DNA of 64,000 bases from Cellulophaga sp. Hel_I_12 (GCF_000799565.1 NZ_JUHB01000001.1:3847501-3911500); one strand, 5' to 3'; positions 1 to 8,982 are shown, counted from the first letter of the stretch. Program-made: numbers and translations. The notes: a model not told the origin generated them from the letters alone.

Positions 1-214
1 CACCGTTCCCAACAATATTGATAGCGCCTTTATGAAAAATACCCGATGGTATGGTGTGTAACACATGTTTTATACCGTCAAATTCTAAGGTATGACCAGC
101 ATTAGGCCCCCCTTGAAACCGGGCGATAATGTCATAGTTTTTAGTTAATACATCAACAATTTTTCCTTTTCCTTCGTCTCCCCATTGAAGCCCAAGTAGT
201 AAATCTACTGCCAT
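1..214 (-). CDS. purA: Adenylosuccinate synthetase, N-terminal part (runs off the left edge)
   Basis: PurA joins IMP and aspartate using GTP in the first committed step of AMP synthesis, in the cytoplasm. Only the first 71 codons lie in the window. The reverse strand opens with [20 protein letters not shown], which contains the family's GTP/IMP-binding signature QWGDEGKGK at residues 10-18. It continues with the conserved [10 protein letters not shown] at about residues 33-42, where the His is a known active-site residue. The ATG is 13 bp after the stop of the Fur-family gene, so the two are probably co-transcribed. The frame is open to base 1, and nothing suggests a pseudogene. The identity is very secure; what lies beyond the edge cannot be seen. 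Confidence 0.95.
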   Translation of the reverse strand, partial: MAVDLLLGLQWGDEGKGKIVDVLTKNYDIIARFQGGPNAGHTLEFDGIKHVLHTIPSGIFHKGAINIVGNG

Positions 215-227
215 TCTTGTAATTTGC

Positions 228-695
228 TTAGTTGTTTTTAATTTCTTCTTTGTGCTCGTTTTTATTCTTTGTTCCGTAGAAGTATAGCGAGTGGTTGCTA
301 ATGGTGATATCAAAAACCTCTTCTATGGTTTTTTTTATAGATTGAATTCTAGGATCGCAAAATTCGATAACTTCACCCGTATCGGTCAAAATTACATGAT
401 CGTGCTGCCTATCAAAATAGGATTTTTCGTATTGTGCCTGATTTTTGCCAAACTGATGTTTTCGAACCAATTTACAATCTAATAAAATTTCAATAGTATT
501 GTATAAGGTGGCTCGGCTTACCCTGTAATTTTTGTTTTTCATTTTAATGTAGAGACTTTCTATATCAAAATGATCTTCACTAGCGTATATTTCTTGAAGT
601 ATAGCATAGCGTTCAGGTGTTTTTCTGTGCCCGTTTTCTTCTAAAAAAGTGGTAAAGACATTTTTTACGATGTCTTGGTTCTTGTTATTGCTCAT
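228..695 (-). CDS. Fur-family transcriptional regulator
   Basis: A 155-aa metal-dependent winged-helix repressor of the Fur/PerR/Zur superfamily. The recognition-helix region [15 protein letters not shown] lies at residues 57-71. The metal-binding HDH of the hinge and dimerisation domain is at 98-100, followed by GEVIEF. The usual CxxC structural zinc pair just after HDH is replaced by ILTDTG, so only one nearby Cys (C113) remains. The structural zinc site is therefore absent or rebuilt. Which metal or stress it senses cannot be decided from sequence. It sits between spoT (43 bp upstream) and purA (13 bp downstream), in the same direction, which links metal or peroxide sensing with stringent and purine genes. 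The family is certain; the subfamily (Fur, PerR or Zur) is not. Confidence 0.9.
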   Translation of the reverse strand: MSNNKNQDIVKNVFTTFLEENGHRKTPERYAILQEIYASEDHFDIESLYIKMKNKNYRVSRATLYNTIEILLDCKLVRKHQFGKNQAQYEKSYFDRQHDHVILTDTGEVIEFCDPRIQSIKKTIEEVFDITISNHSLYFYGTKNKNEHKEEIKNN

Positions 696-738
696 GAGAA
701 CTTTTGCATCAATCAGGTTACAAATGTACAGCTAAAAT

Positions 739-2946
739 TTAAATTCTACTGACTTTATCAATGCCATTGATGCTCTTTAAATTGTTGATAACTTTTTTAA
801 GAATCTCATTGTTTTTGACCACAACTGTAATTTTTCCTTTAAAAGTACCCCCATCCGTACTAAAATTAATATTTCGCATATTTACATGCATATTTCCTGA
901 AATTACTTCTGTTATTTTACTTACCAAACCTAGATTATCAATACCTGTTAAGTTAATTTCAGAGGTAAATTCTTGTTGGCTCGAGTCAATCCATTTCGCA
1001 GACATAATACGGTAGGCGTAATTGGACTGCAGCGCAATGGCATTCGGACAATTTTTTGAATGCACCTTAATGCCTTCGTTAATACTTACAAAACCAAAAA
1101 CTTCATCTCCTGGAATAGGGTTGCAGCAAGGCGATAACTTGTAGGGTAGTTTTTCTTCTTCTTTTCCAAATACTAAAACATCAAATTTTGACGTAATTTC
1201 TTCTTTATCAATTTCACCAGGAGTTTGCTGTCTTCTTATTTTATTTTTGAAAAAACTAATAAATGCGTTGCTGTAAGACGAAGCAAATTCTTTTATTTTT
1301 TGATTGTCTATGGTCCCAATACCCACCCTGTAAAACAAATCTAGACTTGTTTTTAATTTAAAATAAATCACCATTTTATTGATGGTATCCTCGCTGAAAT
1401 TTATTTTTTGGGATTTTAATTTCCTTCTTAATACCTCTTTACCTTCAAGGGCAACACTCTTTTTTTCTTCTCTTAAAACCGATTTTATTTTTGATCTCGC
1501 CCTAGCAGTAGTGGCATAGTCTAACCAATTTTGATTAGGTTGAGCGCTTTCAGAAGTGATGATTTCTACTTGGTCACCGCTCTGCAATGTGGTATTTAAA
1601 GGTACAAGTTTGCCATTTACCTTGGCACCACGGGTATGCATCCCAACTTCGGTATGTATGTTGAATGCAAAATCTAATGGGGTCGAATTTTTCGGTAGCG
1701 ACTTTAACTCACCCTGAGGGGTAAACACAAATATTTCTTTGGCGTAAAGATTTAATTTAAATTCCTCAACGAAATCTACGGCGTTGGTATTTGCATTTTC
1801 TAAGGCTTCCTGTAGTTTATTGAGCCATTCTTCAATCCCAATTTCTTTTTGGTTGCCATGTTTGTATTTGTAATGTGCTGCGTATCCTTTTTCTGCAATT
1901 TCGTGCATGCGTTCGCTGCGTATTTGAACTTCCACCCATTTCCCTAAAGGTCCCATTACGGTAATGTGCAAGGCTTCATAGCCTGTAGATTTAGGCGAAG
2001 AAATCCAATCGCGTAAGCGCACTGGGTTGGGTGTGAAATGGTCTGTGACAATAGAGTAAATTTTCCAAGCCAGGAACTTTTCGTTTGGTTTATCAGACTT
2101 ATAAATGATACGAAGCGCAAATTTGTCATAAATTTCATCAAAGGTCACGTTTTGAGTAACCATTTTTCTTCGGATAGAATAAATAGACTTCATCCTGCCT
2201 TTTATCGTGTAGTTCAACCCTTCCTTATCTAGAGAATCGCTGATGATCGCCGAAAAATCTTCAATATATTGTTTTTGTTCCTCCTTAGTTTCTTCAATTT
2301 TACCAAGAATATCATTGTAGACTTCGGGCTCTGTATATTTTAAACTTAAATCTTCTAATTCTGTTTTAATATTATATAATCCAATTCTATGGGCAAGCGG
2401 TGCGTAAATATATAAGGTCTCTGAAGCTATCTTTACTTGTTTATGCTCTGGCATGGAGTCCATCGTGAGCATATTGTGGTACCGATCTGCGATTTTGATA
2501 ATGATAACCCGAATATCGTCATTTAAGGTCAAAAGCATTTTTCTAAAATTCTCAGCCTGTTGCGATATGTTCATATCTTTTTTCAGGTGGGCAATTTTTG
2601 TAAGTCCGTCAACAATTCGCGCAACAGTTTCACCGAACATGCGCTCGATGTCATCTAAAGTATATTCAGTGTCTTCTACCACATCGTGGAGTAGGGCAGA
2701 AGCGATAGAGACAGCATCTAAGCCAATTTCAGAAGCTACAATTTTAGCTACAGCAATAGGATGAAATATGTAGGCTTCACCAGATTTTCTCCGCTGATCT
2801 TTATGCGCATCAACCGCAACATCAAAAGCAGTCCGAATTAATTTTTTATCATCGTCGCTTAGTGTTTGGTAGCTTATGCGTAATAACTCTTTGTATTGCT
2901 TGGCAATTTGTTTGTTTTCTTTTTCTAAAGCTTCTTCGGTCATCAT
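739..2946 (-). CDS. spoT: Bifunctional (p)ppGpp synthetase/hydrolase, RelA/SpoT family
   Basis: A 735-aa Rel/SpoT enzyme that makes and degrades the alarmone (p)ppGpp. The N-terminal HD hydrolase domain is intact, with HDVVEDT from residue 87 and upstream HPIAVA, so hydrolase activity is expected. The synthetase domain follows at about residues 235-370, with the conserved YEALHITV and EVQIR stretches. A TGS domain is at about 400-460, a Cys-rich conserved patch (SPCCNPIPGD) at about 615, and a C-terminal ACT domain covers about the last 75 residues. The length matches full-size Rel proteins. It lies 42 bp downstream of the M48 protease gene and 43 bp upstream of the Fur-family gene, all in one direction, so it is probably inside one operon. 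Confidence 0.95.
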   Translation of the reverse strand: MMTEEALEKENKQIAKQYKELLRISYQTLSDDDKKLIRTAFDVAVDAHKDQRRKSGEAYIFHPIAVAKIVASEIGLDAVSIASALLHDVVEDTEYTLDDIERMFGETVARIVDGLTKIAHLKKDMNISQQAENFRKMLLTLNDDIRVIIIKIADRYHNMLTMDSMPEHKQVKIASETLYIYAPLAHRIGLYNIKTELEDLSLKYTEPEVYNDILGKIEETKEEQKQYIEDFSAIISDSLDKEGLNYTIKGRMKSIYSIRRKMVTQNVTFDEIYDKFALRIIYKSDKPNEKFLAWKIYSIVTDHFTPNPVRLRDWISSPKSTGYEALHITVMGPLGKWVEVQIRSERMHEIAEKGYAAHYKYKHGNQKEIGIEEWLNKLQEALENANTNAVDFVEEFKLNLYAKEIFVFTPQGELKSLPKNSTPLDFAFNIHTEVGMHTRGAKVNGKLVPLNTTLQSGDQVEIITSESAQPNQNWLDYATTARARSKIKSVLREEKKSVALEGKEVLRRKLKSQKINFSEDTINKMVIYFKLKTSLDLFYRVGIGTIDNQKIKEFASSYSNAFISFFKNKIRRQQTPGEIDKEEITSKFDVLVFGKEEEKLPYKLSPCCNPIPGDEVFGFVSINEGIKVHSKNCPNAIALQSNYAYRIMSAKWIDSSQQEFTSEINLTGIDNLGLVSKITEVISGNMHVNMRNINFSTDGGTFKGKITVVVKNNEILKKVINNLKSINGIDKVSRI

Positions 2947-2988
2947 AAATGGTACGTATACTATAATAGCTATACTAAGTTACAAAAA

Positions 2989-4221
2989 TTATGCCTTTAA
3001 ATTTTTTATTCTTTCTAGTAAGGTTGGGTGTGAATAATGCATAAATACATAGGCAGGATGTGGTGTTAGATTGCTCAAACTATTTTTTGATAATTTTTTT
3101 AGCGAAGAGATTAAGGGAGACGCGGCAAAAGTAAATTTTGCATAATCATCAGCCTCGTATTCAAATTTACGAGACATAAAGTTCATCATCAATCCAGTAA
3201 TTTCAGAAATAGGACTGTACAAAATTCCAAAGCCAATTAAGGCCGCATGAAAACTAGCTTGTTGTACCCCAATGACCAAAGATACCTCTGGTGTATTTAT
3301 AAAAAGTGACAAAATAAACAGGGTAAATCCTGTAAGAATAATTGAGGCAACTAAATTAAATACAATATGATTTCGTTTATAATGCCCAACTTCATGGGCT
3401 AAAACAGCGACAACTTCATCTTCACTTAAATCGTTGACTAATGTATCGTAGAGCGTTACCCTTTTTTGTTTGCCAAATCCTGAGAAATAGGCATTGGCTT
3501 TCGTCGAGCGTTTAGAACCATCTATGATAAAAATATTGCGCAACTCGAAACCCACTGTAGCGGCATAATGTTCTATTTTACTTTTTAAAGTGCCTTCTTC
3601 TAGCGGGGTTTGTTTATTAAATAGGGGAACAATTAATCTACTGTAAAATAGGTTCATGATTAAGGTAAAACCAGTTACTAGGAGCCAAGCATACATCCAA
3701 AAATTAGTACCAGCCCATTCAAAAAACCAAAGTATTAAGGTCAAAATTGTTCCTCCCAATAGCGCCGTCATCAACCATCCTTTTACTTTGTCAAGGATAA
3801 ATAATTTTTTGGTAGACTTGTTAAAGCCGTATTTTTCTTCAATCACAAAGGTGGCATAGTATGAAAATGGTGTCGTGAGAATATCGCTGCCAATCATAAT
3901 TATTCCAAAAAAAGTTAAAGCGATTACTATTGGGTTATCCGACAAATTTCTAGCCAGTGCATCTATCCATTCAAAACCACCAAATAGCAAAAAGGATAGG
4001 GTAAGTACAAAAGAGAAGGCTGAGGTTAGTACCCCGAAATTATAATTCGTTTGTTTGTATTCTTGTGATTTTTGATAGGCTTCAGAATCATAAACATCGT
4101 TTAATTCATTGGGAATGGCATCTTTATAATGTTTTGCATTTAGATACTCTAAATAGGTTTCAATAATAAATTGAAGTGTAAGAATCGTAATGATGATATA
4201 AAATAAAACTTGCGTATTCAT
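2989..4221 (-). CDS. M48 family membrane metallopeptidase (Ste24/CAAX-protease type)
   Basis: A 410-aa integral-membrane zinc protease of the Ste24/HtpX clan. Several hydrophobic segments occupy the N-terminal half (about residues 5-25, 65-85, 98-120, 150-170, 176-196). The zinc-binding HEVGH is at residues 276-280, inside an AHEVGHYKRNH context. The expected third ligand is the Glu in FEYEAD near residue 354. Two further membrane segments sit between these motifs, as in Ste24. In bacteria the family is thought to act in membrane-protein quality control. No prenylation pathway is implied here. The gene is 38 bp after the RNA methyltransferase and 42 bp before spoT, on the same strand. Confidence 0.9.
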   Translation of the reverse strand: MNTQVLFYIIITILTLQFIIETYLEYLNAKHYKDAIPNELNDVYDSEAYQKSQEYKQTNYNFGVLTSAFSFVLTLSFLLFGGFEWIDALARNLSDNPIVIALTFFGIIMIGSDILTTPFSYYATFVIEEKYGFNKSTKKLFILDKVKGWLMTALLGGTILTLILWFFEWAGTNFWMYAWLLVTGFTLIMNLFYSRLIVPLFNKQTPLEEGTLKSKIEHYAATVGFELRNIFIIDGSKRSTKANAYFSGFGKQKRVTLYDTLVNDLSEDEVVAVLAHEVGHYKRNHIVFNLVASIILTGFTLFILSLFINTPEVSLVIGVQQASFHAALIGFGILYSPISEITGLMMNFMSRKFEYEADDYAKFTFAASPLISSLKKLSKNSLSNLTPHPAYVFMHYSHPTLLERIKNLKA

Positions 4222-4259
4222 TAGCGTGATGGTTTGGTTTGGTTCGTGTGGCCATCGAG

Positions 4260-5069
4260 CTACATAGCTCGTTGTCTTTTGGCTTCAAAGATAATTATTG
4301 CGGCGGAGACCGACACATTCATAGAGTCTATTTCGCCTTCCATAGGAATGATGATATTTTGAGTACTGCTTTCAAGCCATTCTATAGGTAAACCAGTTGA
4401 TTCGGTGCCTACGACAATAGCACTAGCTTTTGTGTAGTCAATTTTCGAATAATTTTCTGAGGCTGTAAGTGCTGCGCAATAGATAAAAATTTTATTTTCT
4501 TTTAAAAAAGCAATCACCTCTTCTGTGCTTCCTGTTGCTATAGCATTAGTGAAAATACAACCTACACTGGAACGAATGATGTTGGGGTTATAGAGGTCGC
4601 CTTTGGGATTGACTATAAGCACCGCATCTAGTCTAGCGGCATCGGCAGTTCGTAATATAGCACCCAAGTTACCTGGTTTTTCGGTGGCATCAGCCACTAG
4701 AATAAGCGGATTTTTATTTTTAAATTTTAAATCGGATAGTAGGTGCGATTTACTTTTTACCAAAGCGATGATACCTTCAGTCGTTTCTCGATAGGCTATT
4801 TTTTGATAAACGTCTTTAGAAACTTTAATGACTTCTAGTTCGCCATGATCAAGCGGAATGATTTTTTCTAATTGATCGCTAGAGAGGATGGCTTCATTAA
4901 AAAAAACAGTTTTAATATCATAATTAGCTTTTAAGGCTAATTGAAATTCTCGTAGTCCTTCTAAAATAAATTCACCTGTTTTTTTACGTTCACGCGACTT
5001 ATCTTTTAGGACTAAAACCTTTTTAATTAATGGGTTTTGTAAGCTACTTATTTCTTTATACCTGTTCAT
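4260..5069 (-). CDS. TrmH/SpoU-family RNA 2'-O-methyltransferase
   Basis: A 269-aa SPOUT-class methyltransferase that transfers a methyl group from S-adenosylmethionine to a ribose 2'-OH of rRNA or tRNA. An N-terminal substrate-binding domain (residues 1-105) is followed by the SpoU catalytic domain. Motif 1 is NLGAILR at 134-140 with the catalytic Arg. Motif 2 is GTESTGL at 221-227. Motif 3 is IPMEGEIDSMNVSVSAAI from 241, where the deep trefoil knot forms. The exact target cannot be told from sequence. It is the first gene of a minus-strand run leading to purA and starts from the divergent intergenic region it shares with the molybdenum-cofactor operon. Confidence 0.9.
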   Translation of the reverse strand: MNRYKEISSLQNPLIKKVLVLKDKSRERKKTGEFILEGLREFQLALKANYDIKTVFFNEAILSSDQLEKIIPLDHGELEVIKVSKDVYQKIAYRETTEGIIALVKSKSHLLSDLKFKNKNPLILVADATEKPGNLGAILRTADAARLDAVLIVNPKGDLYNPNIIRSSVGCIFTNAIATGSTEEVIAFLKENKIFIYCAALTASENYSKIDYTKASAIVVGTESTGLPIEWLESSTQNIIIPMEGEIDSMNVSVSAAIIIFEAKRQRAM

Positions 5070-5151
5070 GCTTTACTAAATGACTACCAAAATAAATTTT
5101 ATAAAAAACAATGCGTTTTTCATTTTATTTACCAGCTGTATCCTTGAAAGT

Positions 5152-5159
5152 CAAAAGTA
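5152..5159 (-). promoter_or_regulatory. Candidate -7 element for the RNA methyltransferase operon
   Basis: The reverse strand reads TACTTTTG, an exact match to the Bacteroidota -7 consensus TAnnTTTG. It lies 82 bp upstream of the start at 5069. No clear -33 TTG is placed at the expected distance, so this is a sequence match only. Confidence 0.4.
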
Positions 5160-5192
5160 TAACAAAATCTACAGAAAGTCTCCGTTAAACAT

Positions 5193-5219
5193 TTGGCAAT
5201 TTTCAGTTTTTATTGCCAA
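5193..5219. promoter_or_regulatory. Inverted repeat in the divergent intergenic region
   Basis: TTGGCAAT (5193-5200) and ATTGCCAA (5212-5219) are perfect 8-bp arms around an 11-bp spacer. The repeat lies between the divergent RNA methyltransferase and mobA operons, just upstream of the minus-strand -7 match. It could be an operator or an RNA hairpin. No U-run follows on either strand, so it is unlikely to be a terminator. Confidence 0.4.
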
Positions 5220-5343
5220 GCATTATCCTTAACTTTCTACCTTAATTTTAAAAGCAAAATTTTAGAAACCTATTGTACCCTATAAGGCGTACCATTTTTC
5301 GAAAAATTTATAAGTACTGCATCAGATAAAAAGTTTATTGAAA

Positions 5344-5943
5344 ATGATTTTCCCAGATACATTATATGGTTTAGTACTTTCTGGCGGTAAAAGCATCCGA
5401 ATGGGAACGGACAAAGGATTAATTACTTATCACAACAAACCTCAACGAGAGTATGTTTATGATTTGTTAGCTAAAGTATGCAACAAAACTTTTTTAAGTA
5501 TCCGCCCAAATCAATTGGATGAGGTTTCTAAAAAATTTGAATTTATCGCAGACGAGGATGAGTTTAGTGGTCCTTTTAATGGGATACTTTCAGCGCATAA
5601 AAAACACCCAAAAGTAGCTTGGTTAGTTCTAGCCTGCGATTTGCCGCTGATGAAAATTGAGGCCTTGGAAGTCCTAATTTCAAAACGGAATAGGTCTAAA
5701 TTAGCCACTGCTTTTGCTTTAAAGGAGAATCCGCTACCAGAACCCTTAGCGGCTATTTGGGAGGCAAAAGGGCTATCACGAGCACTAGATTTTAAAAAAA
5801 GTGAACAGGGTACCGGTCCTCGCAAATTTTTAGTTCACCATGATGTGGAACTTGTTTTTCCGAAGGATGACAACGTACTTTTAAACGCTAATTCCGAATC
5901 AGAGTATGTACATGCCCTTAAATTAGTGAGTAGTTATGAATAG
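5344..5943 (+). CDS. mobA: Molybdenum cofactor guanylyltransferase
   Basis: A nucleotidyltransferase of about 199 aa that attaches GMP from GTP to molybdopterin to give the guanine-dinucleotide cofactor. The signature LVLSGGKSIRMGTDKG at about residues 11-25 is the GTP-binding loop of the MobA/NTP_transf_3 fold. LACDLPLM near residue 100 carries the conserved metal-binding Asp. I chose the ATG at 5344; a TTG two codons earlier (5338) is an alternative. It is the first gene of a four-gene overlapping operon, and the next gene begins 8 bp before its stop. The neighbours (moeB-like, moeA) support a molybdenum role over other nucleotidyltransferases. Confidence 0.9.
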   Translation: MIFPDTLYGLVLSGGKSIRMGTDKGLITYHNKPQREYVYDLLAKVCNKTFLSIRPNQLDEVSKKFEFIADEDEFSGPFNGILSAHKKHPKVAWLVLACDLPLMKIEALEVLISKRNRSKLATAFALKENPLPEPLAAIWEAKGLSRALDFKKSEQGTGPRKFLVHHDVELVFPKDDNVLLNANSESEYVHALKLVSSYE

Positions 5944-7009
5944 CAATCGATATTCAAGGCAAATTCAACTTGCACAATTTGGTGAAAAAGCACAAGAAAA
6001 GCTTTTCAATGCTAAAGTTTTGGTCGTTGGCGCTGGAGGTTTAGGAATTCCGGTACTGACGTATTTAAATGCTATGGGCGTGGGAACACTCGGTATCATC
6101 GATGACGATGTCGTTAACATATCTAATTTACAACGCCAAGTGGCTTATCGTGAATCGGATGTTGGAAAACTAAAAGTAGATGTTTTAACCAAAGTTTTAA
6201 AGGCTCAAAATTCTGAAACCACCCTAATTAAGCATTATGAATTACTGACCACAAAAAATGCCTTAGCGCTCATTAGTTTGTATGATTTGGTCGTCGATGC
6301 CTCTGACAATTTTGGTACACGGTATTTAGTAAATGATACTTGTGTTATTTTAAAGAAACCTTTTGTGTATGGGGCACTACACGGTTTTGAAGGGCAAGTA
6401 AGTGTTTTTAATTACAATGAGGGTCCCACCTATCGTTGTTTATTCCCTGACTTACCAAAAGCGAATACTGTTCCTAATTGTGATGAAAATGGCGTTCTAG
6501 GAGTTATCCCTGGAATTATCGGGAATTTACAAGCCTTAGAAGTTGTGAAAGTGATCACAGGAATAGGGAAAGTGCTTGCTGGAAAATTATTACTTTTCGA
6601 TGCCTTGCAACAAAATTATCAAAAAATAAGCTTTAAAAAAGTACCTGAAAATTTAGAAATAAGCCAATTAAAACAGCATTACGGTTTTGATTGTGCCACT
6701 AGCTTTTCGACGATTGATGCGCATAGCTTTGAATTAATTTTAGGCAAAAAATCGATTCAAGTAGTAGATGTGCGAACCGCAGAGGAATTTCAAGAATTTC
6801 ATTTAGAAAATACCATTCATATTCCACTTTCTGATTTAGAAAACAAGCCAACTGAATTAGATGTCTCCCAAGAAATATATGTACTTTGTGCTTCAGGAAA
6901 AAGAAGCCAACAGGCAATTTTAATTTTAGAAAAGTACTTTCCCCAAACAAATTTTATCAATGTTGTAGGAGGTATTCAAAAATTTAAGCGCTATGATGCT
7001 AAGCACTGA
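5936..7009 (+). CDS. moeB: MoeB/ThiF-type adenylyltransferase fused to a rhodanese domain
   Basis: A 357-aa E1-like enzyme expected to adenylate the C-terminal glycine of the molybdopterin synthase small subunit (MoaD) and pass sulfur to it. The ATP-binding GAGGLG loop is at residues 33-38. NISNLQRQ follows at 61-68 and the conserved Asp pair DASDNF at 121-126. The VPNCDENGVLGVIPG segment contains the E1-type Cys at 182. A C-terminal rhodanese domain (about 260-357) ends in the active-site loop CASGKRS with Cys at 318. This fusion resembles eukaryotic MOCS3/Uba4. The paired CxxC zinc motifs of E. coli MoeB are not seen. It overlaps mobA by 8 bp and the next gene by 17 bp. A ThiF role in thiamine synthesis is less likely given the neighbours. 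Confidence 0.88.
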   Translation: MNSNRYSRQIQLAQFGEKAQEKLFNAKVLVVGAGGLGIPVLTYLNAMGVGTLGIIDDDVVNISNLQRQVAYRESDVGKLKVDVLTKVLKAQNSETTLIKHYELLTTKNALALISLYDLVVDASDNFGTRYLVNDTCVILKKPFVYGALHGFEGQVSVFNYNEGPTYRCLFPDLPKANTVPNCDENGVLGVIPGIIGNLQALEVVKVITGIGKVLAGKLLLFDALQQNYQKISFKKVPENLEISQLKQHYGFDCATSFSTIDAHSFELILGKKSIQVVDVRTAEEFQEFHLENTIHIPLSDLENKPTELDVSQEIYVLCASGKRSQQAILILEKYFPQTNFINVVGGIQKFKRYDAKH

Positions 7010-7763
7010 AAACTTAATATTGCTTTGTTTAGGGTTTTTTGTTGTGGCTACCTTATACTCTTCGGTTGGTTTTGGTGGAGGCTCTAGTTATTTGGCTTTG
7101 TTGACCTTATTTTTTGCGAGTTTTTTTGTCATACGCTCCATTGCTTTACTGTGTAATTTAGTGGTAGTGAGTACCAGTACCTATTTGTATTTTAAACACG
7201 GTCATGCGAAGCTCAAAGACTTTCTCCCATTTGTTGTTACTAGTATTCCTTTGGCCTATGTTGGGGCTAGCTTTACATTAAGTGAAAATGTGTTTTTTGT
7301 CATTCTAGGGATTTCTTTAATCATTTCAGCCTTGGCCTTGGCATGGCAAACCTTTCGTAAAACAAGCTCAGCTATAAAAAATTATCCGTCTTATTTTAGT
7401 TATAGTATAGGGGGGGCTATTGGTTTATTATCAGGTTTGGTGGGCATTGGAGGGGGTATTTTTCTAGCCCCTATTTTAAATCATTTTAAATGGAGTCTTC
7501 CCATAAAAATTGCGGCTTTGGCCAGTTTTTTTATTTTGGTAAATTCGGTTTCAGGTTTGGTAGGTTTGTTTCATGCAGGCACCTTGGTTTTGCCCTGGAA
7601 AGAGGCTATTATTTTAATAATCGTTGTTTTTTTAGGGGGGCAATTGGGCATTAGAATTAGCTTAAAAAAATTGACGCCCAACGGTATTAAAAGAGTAACG
7701 GCACTGCTAGTTTTAGTCGTTGGTTTAAGAGTATTATTAAAAAACGGATTAGAAGTATTATGA
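6993..7763 (+). CDS. TauE/SafE-family membrane transporter
   Basis: A 256-aa polytopic inner-membrane protein with about eight hydrophobic segments in two homologous halves. Both halves carry glycine-rich motifs (SVGFGGGSS near residues 24-32 and GLVGIGGG near 148-155) typical of the TauE/SafE (DUF81) family. Members are thought to move sulfite, sulfoacetate or other small anions. Its substrate here is unknown. It overlaps both neighbours (17 bp and 4 bp) inside a molybdenum-cofactor operon, so a link to sulfur delivery, sulfite or molybdate handling is an inference from context. Confidence 0.85.
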   Translation: MMLSTENLILLCLGFFVVATLYSSVGFGGGSSYLALLTLFFASFFVIRSIALLCNLVVVSTSTYLYFKHGHAKLKDFLPFVVTSIPLAYVGASFTLSENVFFVILGISLIISALALAWQTFRKTSSAIKNYPSYFSYSIGGAIGLLSGLVGIGGGIFLAPILNHFKWSLPIKIAALASFFILVNSVSGLVGLFHAGTLVLPWKEAIILIIVVFLGGQLGIRISLKKLTPNGIKRVTALLVLVVGLRVLLKNGLEVL

Positions 7764-8950
7764 TAACATATGACGAAGCTTTTAGAAGAGTGATGCTTTA
7801 TGCCAAAGAATACGGTGTTGAGTCTGTTCCCTTATTAAAAAGTAATTGCAGAGTTCTTGCAGAAACAATTCACGCAGATCGCGATTTTCCTCCCTTTCAT
7901 CGCGCTACAAAAGATGGAATTGCCATAAATTTTTCAAGCTTCGAAAATGGAACAAACACCTATAAAATTGAAGCTGTTGTGGGCGCTGGAATGCCTCAGA
8001 GCGAACTTCAAAATACTGCCAATTGTTTAGAGATAATGACAGGAGCGGTATTGCCTCAAAATACAGATACCATTATTATGTATGAGGATATTGAAATTAA
8101 GGATGGTTTTGCTACTATTTTAAGTGTTCCGGAAGTGGGTCAGAACATCCATATCCAGGGCGCAGACAAATTAAAAGGTACTGCGCTTTTAGAAAAAGGA
8201 CTAAAAATAACGCCGGCAGAAATTGGTATTTTAGCCTCGGTGGGTAAGCGAAAAGTTAGGGTCACAAAATTACCGAAGGTGCTTGTTATTTCTACTGGAA
8301 ATGAACTCGTGGCAGTATCAGAAACACCAAAGCCACATCAAATTAGGACTTCAAATGTTATATCACTACAAGCAGCATTAAGCGCAGAGCATGTAAGCGC
8401 CAGGCACATGCATATTTCAGATAATAAAAAAACGATAACTAAGAAAATTAAAAAAGCACTAAAAGAACATGATGTTTTGTTATTAAGCGGAGGGGTGTCA
8501 AAAGGTAAGTTTGATTTTATACCCGAAGTCATGGATGATTTAGGCGTAGAGAAAGTTTTTCATAAAGTGTTGCAACGCCCCGGAAAACCTTTTTGGTTTG
8601 GAATTCATGACAACCTACAAACTTTGGTTTTTTCATTTCCCGGAAATCCTGTTTCTACGTTTGTCAATTACCATAGTTATTTTTTGCCATGGTTTAAAAA
8701 TTCTATTGGTATCGGCTATGGCGACCAGTTTGTAAAAATAGATGAAACTGTATCAAATAACACTGGAATGATGCTATTTCATCTTGTAAAAACGTATTGG
8801 GAAAATGGTTCCTTGTATGCATCCATTATTGCCAATAATGGCTCTGGAGATTTAACTAGCCTTTCTGAAGCGGATGGCTTCATTTGTTTGCCGCACAAAG
8901 ACACAGCCTATGAAAAAGAAGCATTAGTGGTTTTTGTGGGTACGAAATAA
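7760..8950 (+). CDS. moeA: Molybdopterin molybdotransferase
   Basis: A 396-aa MoeA enzyme that inserts molybdate into adenylylated molybdopterin. The N-terminal domain holds the family stretch DFPPFHRATKDGIA (about residues 41-54). The MoCF/MogA-like central domain has STGNEL (about 177-182) and LLLSGGVSKGKFDF (about 239-252). FSFPGNPVST (about 295-304) is the conserved loop, and a MoeA C-terminal domain closes the protein. The start overlaps the TauE gene's stop by 4 bp, implying translational coupling. It is the last gene of the operon and is followed directly by a strong terminator. Confidence 0.93.
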   Translation: MITYDEAFRRVMLYAKEYGVESVPLLKSNCRVLAETIHADRDFPPFHRATKDGIAINFSSFENGTNTYKIEAVVGAGMPQSELQNTANCLEIMTGAVLPQNTDTIIMYEDIEIKDGFATILSVPEVGQNIHIQGADKLKGTALLEKGLKITPAEIGILASVGKRKVRVTKLPKVLVISTGNELVAVSETPKPHQIRTSNVISLQAALSAEHVSARHMHISDNKKTITKKIKKALKEHDVLLLSGGVSKGKFDFIPEVMDDLGVEKVFHKVLQRPGKPFWFGIHDNLQTLVFSFPGNPVSTFVNYHSYFLPWFKNSIGIGYGDQFVKIDETVSNNTGMMLFHLVKTYWENGSLYASIIANNGSGDLTSLSEADGFICLPHKDTAYEKEALVVFVGTK

Positions 8951-8982
8951 AAAAGCATCAATTAAAAAATTGATGCTTTTTT
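8951..8982. terminator. Bidirectional intrinsic terminator
   Basis: A 13-bp perfect stem (8951-8963 with 8968-8980) with a 4-nt loop, A-rich on the left and T-rich on the right. It can stop moeA transcription on the plus strand and the convergent amidohydrolase gene on the minus strand. Confidence 0.85.
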
